This document shows, one piece after another, positions 1 to 6,253 of a stretch of 10,990 nt of DNA. Made by a program: the position numbers and the translations under genes. How positions within the stretch are numbered: the stretch's first letter is position 1; every line of letters begins with the position of its first letter. The DNA comes from an uncultured Planctomycetales bacterium (GTDB taxonomy: Bacteria; Planctomycetota; Planctomycetia; Pirellulales; Thermoguttaceae): positions 1 through 10,990 of the forward strand of contig CALARR010000173.1 in the NCBI GenBank assembly GCA_937889015.1, given 5' to 3'. The notes beneath the pieces are model-generated. The model searched no databases and was not told the origin of the DNA. It worked only from the letters and a program-made list of their open reading frames with translations.

Positions 1-158
1 TCCAGCGCCTTGCGGCCCGACTCGACGGCCGTGTCGGGGCCGCCGGCCGCCGCCAGAAGCCCGGAAGGGACGGCAGCCCATAGCCAGGCGATGCTGCGCG
101 TGGACCAAGTGTGCCGGGCCGAACGGTGGGTGGGGCGTGGACGGCGCGGGCTGTTCAT
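1..158 (-). CDS. N-terminal fragment of a secreted or membrane protein, probably DUF4129-type (partial)
   Basis: Fourth gene of the minus-strand operon, cut by the left edge. Its ATG (156-158) overlaps the stop of the upstream membrane-protein gene as ATGA, and an AGAGG ribosome-binding site lies 8 bases before it. About 52 residues are visible. They comprise an Arg-rich start (MNSPRRPRPTHRSARH), a short hydrophobic stretch (IAWLWAAVPSGLLAAAGG) that looks like a signal peptide or anchor, and then DTAVESGRKALE. An ESGR-x-AL sequence shortly after a signal segment is something I recall from planctomycete DUF4129 proteins, which often follow RDD/SpoIIM genes. That identity is inference from a short fragment plus context. 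The gene being real is well supported by the overlap, the ribosome-binding site and the signal-like N-terminus. Confidence 0.6.
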   Translation of the reverse strand, partial: MNSPRRPRPTHRSARHTWSTRSIAWLWAAVPSGLLAAAGGPDTAVESGRKAL

Positions 159-979
159 GCCAGGTGCCTCTTCAGTCGGTCTGCCTCGGCCCGAACCAGC
201 AGTTCCAGTTCCCAGCCTTCGCGGCGGATGCGCAGGTCGAGGTAGGCCAGGAATCGCACCACGCAGAAATAGCCTATCACCAGCCACAGCGACACAGGCA
301 GCAGGATCTCCAGCAAGGTGCGGTCGAAGCCCCACTCGCCCAGCAGTTCACCGCGCAGCAAGTATGCGGAACCGAGCACCGAGAAGAAGAGCAGACTGCC
401 CAGAATCAACACCATGACCCATTGTAGAAACAATTCGCCCCACATGAAGGCGTGCAACCCGGCCGCGCGCGCCCTGGTGGTCATCGTCTTTCCGCCGCGA
501 CTCCAGAGCGGATTGCGTTCCAGGAGGATGACTTCGTTCAGGTAGGCCCGGGCGACGAAGGGATAGAGGAAGCCGAAGGGCAAGAGGAACCACAAGGGAC
601 GCCACAAAACCTGATACCAGACCAACTGCGGGACTGCGCGGAGGAATTGCCCCAGCAGCACGCGTGGCCGTGGCCGCTGGTCGAACATGGCCTGGCCCAG
701 GTAGAGCGTGATGGGGGCCGTGGCCAGTGGCAGCTCCCAAATAACGAGGTACAGCAGGCCAATTACGTAGCTGAAGGTGGCGTCCGCCTCGTCACTCAGC
801 ACGACCTCCTCCAGGGCGGCGCCCAGCAACCAGCGGTTGAGCAGCAGCGCCGGCAGGACGCCGCAGGCCCAGGCCGCCAGCAGGGCCCCGCCATGCGTGG
901 CCACGACGCGCAGGGCCATGTCATACAGGTTCAGCAGGGATCGTTCGCGGATCGCGATGCGTGTATGGTCCAACTGCAT
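155..979 (-). CDS. Polytopic membrane protein of RDD/SpoIIM operon
   Basis: This 274-residue protein is largely hydrophobic. Membrane segments are visible around residues 26-48, 71-96, 117-145, 180-208 and 223-246, so it is an inner-membrane protein with five or six helices. Two motifs stand out: AYLNEVILLERNP (145-157) in a cytoplasmic loop, and FLAYLDLRIRREGWELELL (243-261) just after the last helix. I recall an xYDLRIRREG-type tail from uncharacterised membrane proteins next to DUF4129 genes. No catalytic residues are recognised. The start at 979 lies 6 bases after the SpoIIM stop with only a weak ribosome-binding site, which suggests translational coupling. The stop overlaps the next gene as ATGA. 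A scaffold or permease-like role in the operon's membrane complex is inferred; the biochemical function is unknown. Confidence 0.85.
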   Translation of the reverse strand: MQLDHTRIAIRERSLLNLYDMALRVVATHGGALLAAWACGVLPALLLNRWLLGAALEEVVLSDEADATFSYVIGLLYLVIWELPLATAPITLYLGQAMFDQRPRPRVLLGQFLRAVPQLVWYQVLWRPLWFLLPFGFLYPFVARAYLNEVILLERNPLWSRGGKTMTTRARAAGLHAFMWGELFLQWVMVLILGSLLFFSVLGSAYLLRGELLGEWGFDRTLLEILLPVSLWLVIGYFCVVRFLAYLDLRIRREGWELELLVRAEADRLKRHLA

Positions 980-985
980 GGGACT

Positions 986-1945
986 TCAAAGGGGACGCGA
1001 GATGCGGCGCGGAGCGCCCAGGCCGAAGTAATAGAAGATCAACATCGCGCTGGACAACAGCGCCACCACGGCCTTGATCCAATAGGGGGCGGGCGACGGG
1101 GACAGAAAGGCCTCGATCATCGCAGCCAACAGAAACAGGACCAAGGCCGCGCCCATCGTGGGCACCGATTCACGCCCCGCCTCGCGCAACGCGGCCATGC
1201 GGCTCCGGCCGCCGGTCTGGATCAAGGAAAAGCCCAGACGCATGCCGGCCGCCGCCGAAAGGACCACGGCCGTCAGCTCGAACGGGCCGTGGGCCGTGAC
1301 GAAGTGGAAGAAGTTGTCGGCCTGGGGTGTCGTGGCCATGTGGCCGAACACGGCCCCCAGGAAGGACGCATTGAACACGGTCGAGAACAGGCCACCGATG
1401 CCCAATAGGATGCCGAAAGCGAAACAGCGCAGTCCAATGCCACCATTATGGAAGATATAGAAACCTGCCATGAAACCCGACTCGTCGGCCGGTCGCGAAC
1501 CGAGTTCCCGGGAGAAGTCTTCTTCCAGTTTCACGCGGTACTCGTTGGGGACCAGGTGCGCGGCGAAATCCGGATTGCTGTAGGCCAGGCCGCCCGCCAG
1601 TAGAAACACACCCCAGAAGATGACCAACGCCAACCGCAGATAACCATCGCTGAACAGTCGTTGCGGAAGCACCACCAGCAGTTCGTGCATCCAGAGCCGA
1701 GACTGAAAGGTCCGGCTGCGATACAACTGATTGTGCGCGCGCCCTACCAGTTGGTGCAGATACTGGATGGTGTCGGGCGGAAGTTGATACGCGTCGGCCA
1801 GGGCCAGGTCGGCGCAGGCGGCCCGATACAACGCGGCAAATTCCAGCACACGCTGGGGCTCGGGGCGCCGAGCCATGCTCGCACTCAAGTCCTCCAGCTT
1901 CTGCCAATTGGCGTGCCGCGATTCCAGGAGTTGGTCGACCTTCAT
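986..1945 (-). CDS. Stage II sporulation protein M-like (SpoIIM/DUF95) membrane protein
   Basis: This 319-residue protein has a soluble, helical N-terminal third (about 1-100, with MKVDQLLESRHANWQKLEDL at the start) followed by five membrane segments near 102-121, 168-192, 222-240, 262-281 and 289-307. Family hallmarks are FYIFHNGGIGLRCFAFGIL (162-180), the HGPFELTAVVLSAAAGMRLG block (219-238, with the conserved His-Gly...Glu) and AAMIEAFLSP (274-283). The sporulation name is historical: outside spore-formers these proteins sit beside RDD, MoxR and DUF58 genes and have no proven reaction. The ATG at 1943-1945 overlaps the RDD stop (ATGA) and has a GGGAG ribosome-binding site 7 bases upstream. 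The reading frame stays open further upstream, but that extension is antisense-like sequence over the RDD gene and is not used. The family call is firm; the role is not. Confidence 0.92.
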   Translation of the reverse strand: MKVDQLLESRHANWQKLEDLSASMARRPEPQRVLEFAALYRAACADLALADAYQLPPDTIQYLHQLVGRAHNQLYRSRTFQSRLWMHELLVVLPQRLFSDGYLRLALVIFWGVFLLAGGLAYSNPDFAAHLVPNEYRVKLEEDFSRELGSRPADESGFMAGFYIFHNGGIGLRCFAFGILLGIGGLFSTVFNASFLGAVFGHMATTPQADNFFHFVTAHGPFELTAVVLSAAAGMRLGFSLIQTGGRSRMAALREAGRESVPTMGAALVLFLLAAMIEAFLSPSPAPYWIKAVVALLSSAMLIFYYFGLGAPRRISRPL

Positions 1946-2787
1946 GCGACGTCTCCCGTTGGTCCCGCCAGGACACCGACCGGCGGGGACGCGGCTGGCT
2001 TGAAGGGCGAGCCCTGGCGCAAAGCGCGCTCGTCCTGTCCCTGGGCAATGAAGGCCCGGTGGTACAAGGCGCGCAGCAGCAGATCGTCGCGGATCGTTGC
2101 CGGCACGCCCAATCGCGCGCGCAGCGGTTGGGCCAGGTGGTGGGCGATTTCCTGGCGGCGCGCGGGTGAAAGAGTCTCGCAACGCTGCACATAGGCCGCC
2201 AGCGTGCGGCCCAGGGTGCGCGAAACCTCCACGCCCGCCGGTAGCTGCTCGGCCGCTTTGAGCACGGCGGGATCTCGCGACCGCACCAGGCCGAACCACG
2301 CGCGGCGTTGCTCGACCACGACCATCGTGCCGCAGGCCAAATCGCCCAAACGCTGAAAACGGGCGTTGGCCGAGGCCGACACCAGGCCCACCAGGTAGAA
2401 CGGACCAGGCTGGCAGTCGATCGCCCGGAGTAGATTGCGGAGCACGGCCTGCATGGCATTGATCGGCCGGCCATCGACCGTCAACACGCGGATGCCCACA
2501 ATCCGTTTGCCCGGCGTCTGGCCGTTCCAAAAGGCCTCGAACACCCCGCCATAGAACCACGAGAGACCGAAAACCAATATGGCAACCAAACCCCAACCGA
2601 GTCCCGCCAAACCAGCCGCACCGAAGGCAAGCCGGACCACCAACAACGCCACCAGGACCACGCCCAGCCGAATCAGCAAGTCGAGCGCATAGGCGGGCAG
2701 ACGCAAGAACGGCCCGGCGACCCGATATTGGAAGCCGATGTTCTCCGGGGTGACGATCAGGATCGCGTCGTCGAGATGAGCAACCAT
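1942..2787 (-). CDS. RDD family membrane protein with C-terminal extension
   Basis: A 281-residue protein that leads the minus-strand operon. The RDD domain covers roughly residues 18-160. It has the conserved Arg/Asp around the first helix (RLPAYALDLLIR, 29-40), membrane segments near 38-58 and 63-83, the GQTPGKRIVGIRV motif (89-101) and the RFQRLGDLACGTMVV motif (143-157). RDD proteins are small membrane proteins linked to transport or to membrane assemblies; no substrate can be read here. Residues 161-281 form a soluble, charged extension beyond the usual domain. I chose the ATG at 2787 because MVAHLDDAILIVTPENI resembles the N-terminus I recall for planctomycete relatives. An in-frame GTG at 2811 would add eight residues but has no ribosome-binding site. 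The stop overlaps the SpoIIM start (ATGA). Confidence 0.9.
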   Translation of the reverse strand: MVAHLDDAILIVTPENIGFQYRVAGPFLRLPAYALDLLIRLGVVLVALLVVRLAFGAAGLAGLGWGLVAILVFGLSWFYGGVFEAFWNGQTPGKRIVGIRVLTVDGRPINAMQAVLRNLLRAIDCQPGPFYLVGLVSASANARFQRLGDLACGTMVVVEQRRAWFGLVRSRDPAVLKAAEQLPAGVEVSRTLGRTLAAYVQRCETLSPARRQEIAHHLAQPLRARLGVPATIRDDLLLRALYHRAFIAQGQDERALRQGSPFKPAASPPVGVLAGPTGDVA

Positions 2788-2973
2788 GACGCCATTATTG
2801 GCCCCACCCACGAGTCACGCAAGCGGGAGGTTCTAGGAGCCGGTCCCCGACCATCCCGGCAACCCAATCCCGCTGGGCCGCTCGACCTGGCCGTGACAGT
2901 TCAGGGCAAGAGCCAGACGCCGTCATCGGGCGACAACGCCAGACTCCCCCCTCGGCCCCTTGCGGTTCGGCCG

Positions 2974-2992
2974 GTCCACGGCTAACGTGGAC
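2974..2992. promoter_or_regulatory. 19-base palindrome in the divergent spacer, just upstream of the SDR gene
   Basis: GTCCACG and CGTGGAC form a perfect 7-base inverted repeat around a GCTAA centre, inside the 223-base divergent spacer between the RDD operon and the SDR gene. It ends 5 bases before the SDR ribosome-binding site. It could be a dimeric repressor's operator or a hairpin in the 5' leader that affects ribosome access. No regulator gene is adjacent. The symmetry is directly visible; the function is inference. Confidence 0.4.
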
Positions 2993-2997
2993 GGCTC

Positions 2998-3003
2998 AAG
3001 GAG
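2998..3003 (+). promoter_or_regulatory. Ribosome-binding site fixing the SDR start
   Basis: AAGGAG lies 7 bases before the ATG at 3011. It decides against the in-frame upstream ATG at 2960, whose extra 17 residues would run through the palindrome and show no family similarity. Confidence 0.75.
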
Positions 3004-3010
3004 AAATGGC

Positions 3011-3742
3011 ATGGATCTTCGCGAGCAGACGGCCCTGGTCACTGGCGGCGGCAGCGGAATCGGTCAGGCGATCGCCCTGGCCTTGGCTCAAGAGGGGTGT
3101 CGCGTGGCCATCACGGGCCGAGATGGCGAACGCCTGCAACGGACGGTGAAGAGCCATTGCGGCCCCACCCCAATCCTCTGTCGGGCGTGCGATGTCTCTG
3201 ACCGCGCGCAGGTGCAAGAGTTGCTCGCCTGGTTCCAGTCGCAGTGGGGCGATCCGCACATTCTGGTCAACAGCGCCGGCGTGAATGTGGCCAAACGCCG
3301 CATGGCCGAGCTGGATCCGGCCGACTGGGACCACATGCTGGCCATCAACCTCAGCGGTGCGTTTCACTGCATGCAGGCCGTCCTGCCCGGTATGCGAAAA
3401 CGCCAATCGGGCCTGATCGTGAACATTTCCTCCATTTCGGGCAAGCGTGCCAGCAAGCTTGGGGGAGTGGGCTACTGCGCTTCGAAGTTTGGCGTGACCG
3501 GCCTGGGCACGGCCGTCGGTCTGGAAGAGCGTGAAAACGGCATTCGGGTGACGAACGTCTACCCGGGCGAGGTCAATACGCCCATCCTCGAGAAACGTCC
3601 GGTGCCGGTCCCACCCGAAAAGCGGGCCCAAATGCTGCAGCCCCAAGACATTGCTGCCTGCGTGGTGACCATCGCCAAGCTGCCCTCGACGGCCCTGGTG
3701 CCGGAATTGGTGATCACGCCTCTGTACCAGGAATATGCCTGA
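3011..3742 (+). CDS. Short-chain dehydrogenase/reductase (classical SDR)
   Basis: This 243-residue cytosolic NAD(P)-dependent oxidoreductase has the usual classical SDR length. It shows the cofactor motif TGGGSGIG (11-18), an Arg at 37 (ITGRD) hinting at NADP preference, Asp61-Val62, the NSAG motif (87-90), Asn113 (AINLSG), the active-site Ser141 (NISSISG), and the YxxxK pair Tyr155/Lys159 (GYCASKFG). The catalytic Asn-Ser-Tyr-Lys set is therefore complete. PGEVNTP (185-191) is the normal post-catalytic loop. The substrate cannot be read; FabG-like or sugar/alcohol dehydrogenase roles are equally possible. It is a single gene, divergent from the RDD operon and followed by a 336-base gap before the aminotransferase, so it is probably its own transcription unit. 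The ribosome-binding site at 2998-3003 fixes the start. Confidence 0.95.
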   Translation: MDLREQTALVTGGGSGIGQAIALALAQEGCRVAITGRDGERLQRTVKSHCGPTPILCRACDVSDRAQVQELLAWFQSQWGDPHILVNSAGVNVAKRRMAELDPADWDHMLAINLSGAFHCMQAVLPGMRKRQSGLIVNISSISGKRASKLGGVGYCASKFGVTGLGTAVGLEERENGIRVTNVYPGEVNTPILEKRPVPVPPEKRAQMLQPQDIAACVVTIAKLPSTALVPELVITPLYQEYA

Positions 3743-4078
3743 GACTGCCACGCTGGCACGGGCGGTAGCGTCTCGGCTACATCTTCCTTCTAGATAATGT
3801 GTTAGGGCACGGAGACGGAACAACTTGGCGCGCCGGGCCCGGTTCGACTTCCCCGACTCGTTGGCGGGCGGTATCTTGGACTATTGGGGTGCGCGCTGCC
3901 GATGGCTGTAGGCTTCTGATCCCGGGCCTGGGTGAGAGCCTCCGTTCGTTTCCAGCGCAGAATCCAATCCCGGTCCAGAACCTTTCACGACGGCCCCGCA
4001 TCCTCAACAGAGGGCACCCGTCTTCGATCGTCCCTGGGAATTCAGGGGCACGCACATACAGCCAAAGGCTTTGCGTCC
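3743..4078. other. 336-base non-coding gap between SDR and aminotransferase genes
   Basis: I see no convincing gene. Just after the SDR stop, 3741-3774 can pair as GAGACTGCC with GGTA-GC-GTCTC, a hairpin without a T-run that might serve as a weak terminator. GATAAT at 3793-3798 resembles a -10 box but lacks a recognisable -35. A small hairpin (CCCTG 4032-4036 with CAGGG 4043-4047) sits about 30 bases before the aminotransferase start and would lie in its leader. The in-frame upstream extension of the aminotransferase (from 3932) is Arg/Ser-rich low-quality sequence and is not part of the enzyme. Confidence 0.5.
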
Positions 4079-5347
4079 ATGAGCGATGTCATCCACAGCA
4101 ACGAGCCGATCTCGCACGACCGGCAGTTCAACATCCAGGTCTCGGATCGCGTGAAGCGATTGCCGCCCTATCTGTTCGCCCAGATCAACAAGCTCATGTA
4201 TCAGAAGCGGCGCGCCGGTGACGACGTGATCGACCTGGGGATGGGCAATCCGTCAGACCCCCCCCAAGACGTGGTCGTGGAGAAACTGGCCGAGGCGGCG
4301 CGTGATCCCAAGAACCACGGCTACAGCGAATCGGGTGGGTTGCTGAGTCTGCGCCGCGAGGTGGCCAGCAAGTATCTGAAGTACTACGGCGTGCGTCTGG
4401 ATCCGGAACGCGAGGCGATCGTCTGCCTGGGCTCGAAGGAAGGGTTCAGCCACACCTGCCTGGCACTGATGGGGCCTGGCGACACGGCGATTGTGCCCGC
4501 GCCGTCCTATCCGGCGCACCTGTACGCCGTTGGGTTGGCGGGGGCGAACGCCATCTTGCTGGAGGTCTACGACAGCCACAAGCTGTTGTCGAACATCGCT
4601 TACACGTGCCAGCACCTCTGCCCGCGTCCGAAGGTGGTGATTGTCAACTATCCGCACAACCCCTCCACCACGACGGTCGAGGCGGATTTCTACGTGGAGT
4701 TGGTGCGTCTAGCCAAGCGTTACGGTTTCATGGTCATCAGCGACCTGGCCTATGCCGACGTCACCTTCGATAACTACAAGACACCCAGCTTTCTGTCGGC
4801 GCCGGGGGCGATCGACGTCGGCGTGGAACTGACCACGATGAGCAAGGGCTACAACATGGCCGGCTGGCGAATCGGGTTCTGCACCGGCAATGCCGAGATG
4901 ATCCGGGCCCTGGCCACGATCAAGGGCTACTACGACTACGGGATGTTTGCGCCGATCCAGATTGCGGCGATCGTGGCTTTGCGCCATACGGACGCGGCTG
5001 TCGAGGGCCAGGCCGCCATCTATCAGCGTCGCCGGGATGTGCTGTGCGACGGTCTGGAGCGGATCGGTTGGAGCATCGACCGGCCCAAGGCCACGATGTT
5101 CGTATGGGCCAAAATCCCCGCCCCGTGGTGCGAACAGATGAGTTCCATCGACTTTGCCATGAAACTGCTGCGCGAGGCGGACGTGGCGGTCAGCCCAGGG
5201 GGCGGCTTTGGTCCGGCGGGCGAAGGATACCTGCGCCTGGCCTTGATCGAAAACGAGGCCCGGCTCCGCCAGGCGGTGCGACAGATTGGGCGCTGCCTGG
5301 GCCAGCCCGCCCAGGTTCGCGGCGAAATGGACATGCCCGTCAAATGA
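4079..5347 (+). CDS. alaC: AlaC-type class I/II aminotransferase (alanine / LL-DAP aminotransferase-like)
   Basis: A 422-residue fold-type I PLP enzyme. Visible residues are GMGNPSDPP (54-62), the aromatic stacking position in PSYPAHLYAVG (142-152), NYPHNPSTT (190-198) with the PLP-binding Asn194, Asp222 and Tyr225 (SDLAYADV), the Schiff-base Lys256 in SKGYNMAGWRIGF, and substrate-carboxylate Arg386 (GYLRLAL). The motif set and the KLLREADVAVSPGGGFG region closely resemble what I recall of E. coli AlaC (YfdZ), which converts pyruvate and glutamate to alanine and 2-oxoglutarate. Planctomycete relatives are often labelled LL-diaminopimelate aminotransferase, a similar family, so the substrate is not certain. 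The ATG at 4079 is the first start followed by family-like sequence, with AAAGG 10 bases upstream. No partner gene is adjacent. All catalytic residues are present, so the gene looks intact. Confidence 0.9.
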   Translation: MSDVIHSNEPISHDRQFNIQVSDRVKRLPPYLFAQINKLMYQKRRAGDDVIDLGMGNPSDPPQDVVVEKLAEAARDPKNHGYSESGGLLSLRREVASKYLKYYGVRLDPEREAIVCLGSKEGFSHTCLALMGPGDTAIVPAPSYPAHLYAVGLAGANAILLEVYDSHKLLSNIAYTCQHLCPRPKVVIVNYPHNPSTTTVEADFYVELVRLAKRYGFMVISDLAYADVTFDNYKTPSFLSAPGAIDVGVELTTMSKGYNMAGWRIGFCTGNAEMIRALATIKGYYDYGMFAPIQIAAIVALRHTDAAVEGQAAIYQRRRDVLCDGLERIGWSIDRPKATMFVWAKIPAPWCEQMSSIDFAMKLLREADVAVSPGGGFGPAGEGYLRLALIENEARLRQAVRQIGRCLGQPAQVRGEMDMPVK

Positions 5348-5413
5348 CGGCAGACGCACGCGAGATGTGATCCCACGGACTCGGCTCGAGTTGGACTCGG
5401 CAGGTTCCGCCGC

Positions 5414-5650
5414 TCAACGGCCTGTCGGTCCAACGGTGGTCTGCATGGTCCCAATCGGCGCACAGCCCGGGGGACAGGACTGGACTTGCACCTGTGGGGT
5501 GCAGGGGACGCAAACCGGGGCGCAAGCGGTGGCCGGCGCCGCGTAGTAGTTGGGTTGGTAGGTGTCGTTGTAGTGTTGACGCTGACACCAGCCACAACCG
5601 GTCTGTGCAAGGGCATACAGACTCAAGACCACGGCAGCAAAACGTCGCAT
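5414..5650 (-). CDS. Small cysteine-rich putative lipoprotein
   Basis: This 78-residue protein starts MRRFAAVVLSLYALAQTGC, with two Arg, a hydrophobic core and a Gly-Cys at 18-19. It reads as a type II signal peptide with a non-canonical lipobox (Gln at -3). After cleavage about 60 residues remain, holding seven Cys in total (19, 22, 43, 47, 50, 59, 63) plus many Pro, Gln and Tyr (NDTYQPNYYAAP; CAPVCVPC). The likely location is the periplasm or outer membrane as a lipid-anchored, disulfide- or metal-rich small protein; no function can be assigned. A GGAG ribosome-binding site lies 7 bases before the ATG at 5650, which is the main support for this start over an in-frame start at 5776. It converges on the aminotransferase gene, 66 bases away. 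Short Cys-rich lipoproteins of this kind are familiar in planctomycetes but unnamed. Confidence 0.65.
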   Translation of the reverse strand: MRRFAAVVLSLYALAQTGCGWCQRQHYNDTYQPNYYAAPATACAPVCVPCTPQVQVQSCPPGCAPIGTMQTTVGPTGR

Positions 5651-5832
5651 GAGCCGACTCCGGTGCGAGAAGAGCTTCCCCAGGAAAAAGGGTGCGGGAT
5701 CGTAGCCGGCGCGCGTGGACCGTGTCAAGACGAGCCGAGAAGGGAAAATGGGGCGAGGCACCCCCACAGAGCACACAACCCCCTCCCGCAGAGGTGGGCG
5801 GCCGTCCGCTACTCGTGCTCGAAAAAGAGCAC

Positions 5833-5838
5833 TATAAT
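5833..5838 (+). promoter_or_regulatory. Consensus -10-like TATAAT abutting a short hairpin
   Basis: A perfect TATAAT in GC-rich surroundings immediately follows the inverted repeat GTGCTC-GAAAAA-GAGCAC. No acceptable -35 hexamer is found at 16-18 bases upstream. If active on the plus strand it would give carA a leader of about 400 bases that is complementary to the candidate minus-strand RNA. The opposite strand reads TATAGT with TTGACC 13 bases upstream, too close for a standard promoter. Low-confidence call. Confidence 0.25.
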
Positions 5839-5968
5839 TGGTCCCCGGTGGTCAAGACGCGGCCGTGGGACGGCGCGTGAGTCGGAGAGAGAGGCCGGCG
5901 CAGGCCAAGGCGGGGTGTCGCCCCCGTGCAGGGCTGCCGCAGGCGTCTGACTTTGCCGTCAGAAGCGC

Positions 5969-6008
5969 AAAAAAATGAGGGTTCTCGCTCGCCGGGGCAA
6001 GAACCCTC
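5969..6008 (-). terminator. Intrinsic terminator on the minus strand
   Basis: Read on the minus strand, GAGGGTTCT (6008-6000) pairs perfectly with AGAACCCTC (5985-5977). Four further inner pairs close a GC-rich loop after one mismatch, and the stem is followed two bases later by seven T (5975-5969). This is a textbook Rho-independent terminator for leftward transcription. On the plus strand no T-run follows the stem, so it should not stop carA-direction transcription. There is no protein gene upstream of it on the minus strand before carA, so it must end an RNA gene, an attenuated leader or antisense transcript. Confidence 0.8.
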
Positions 6009-6120
6009 GTAGAGGCTGCTCGAACCAAGCAGTGGTACCGCTCGGTCCGAAGACCCACAGCCGTACAAGAGCTATCGGGCCGATCGAGGGGCCGACTTGA
6101 TTGATGTTCAGAAAAGCCGT
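5969..6120 (-). ncRNA. Candidate structured small RNA or attenuator leader (5' end not defined)
   Basis: The minus strand just before the terminator folds into a long rod. AGCTCTTGTA (6073-6064) pairs with TACGAGGGTT (6011-6002), GGCTG (6062-6058) pairs with CAGCC (6018-6014), and the 12-base arm TTCGGACCGAGC (6051-6040) pairs with GCTTGGTTCGAG (6030-6019) around the loop GGTACCACT. Several pairs are G-U and would become A-C mismatches on the plus strand, so the structure belongs to the minus-strand RNA. A competing GGTC-TTCG-GACC tetraloop hairpin is also possible. The outer helix and the terminator share 6002-6008, so they exclude each other. It does not show the conserved features of SRP RNA, RNase P RNA or tmRNA that I know. 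A 6S-like rod is conceivable but unproven. The 5' boundary and promoter were not found; 6120 is a guess. Confidence 0.45.
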
Positions 6121-6253
6121 GCAACAGGATGCGGCTGCGAGCCGCGACAGACGAGACTCGCGCCGCTGGCCGATGCGGTACGACTTCTCTGCAAGGCAAT
6201 CTGCCGACGCGTAACAATCGACCTGGGAACGAAGCCTTCTTTCACAACGCCAG

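Larger units (their letters stand above)
5651..6253. other. 603-base non-coding region upstream of carA
   Basis: No credible protein-coding gene is seen on either strand. The region contains, left to right: the lipoprotein's upstream sequence; a 6-base hairpin (GTGCTC 5815-5820 with GAGCAC 5827-5832) touching a perfect TATAAT; a second hairpin (TCTGAC 5946-5951 with GTCAGA 5958-5963); the minus-strand terminator and candidate RNA; a tight hairpin (GCGGCT 6131-6136 with AGCCGC 6140-6145); and the carA leader. For carA, TTGATT (6097-6102) with TGCAAC (6120-6125) at 17-base spacing is a weak promoter candidate. Confidence 0.6.

Noticed and set aside
452..1408. 318-residue plus-strand open frame
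   Set aside because: It is Gln/Gly/His-rich shadow sequence over two clear membrane-protein genes on the minus strand.
986..2596. 536-residue version of the SpoIIM protein starting at 2596
   Set aside because: The extra 217 residues overlap the RDD gene out of frame and are Arg/Gly/Pro-rich. The ATG at 1945 has GGGAG and an ATGA overlap.
2788..2811. GTG start at 2811 for the RDD gene
   Set aside because: There is no ribosome-binding site upstream, and the extra residues MGGANNGV do not match the family start. It is kept only as an alternative.
3839..3853. GGTTCGACTTCC, resembling a tRNA T-arm
   Set aside because: The flanking bases do not pair into a T-stem, and no acceptor, D or anticodon arms can be drawn.
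5831..5855. TTGACC / TATAGT as a minus-strand promoter for the lipoprotein
   Set aside because: The spacing is 13 bases, too short for a standard sigma-70 promoter.
6028..6040. T-box-like TGGTACCGC on the plus strand upstream of carA
   Set aside because: GGTACC is palindromic and sits in the loop of the minus-strand hairpin. There is no stem I, specifier loop or plus-strand terminator, and carA is not an aminoacyl-tRNA gene.
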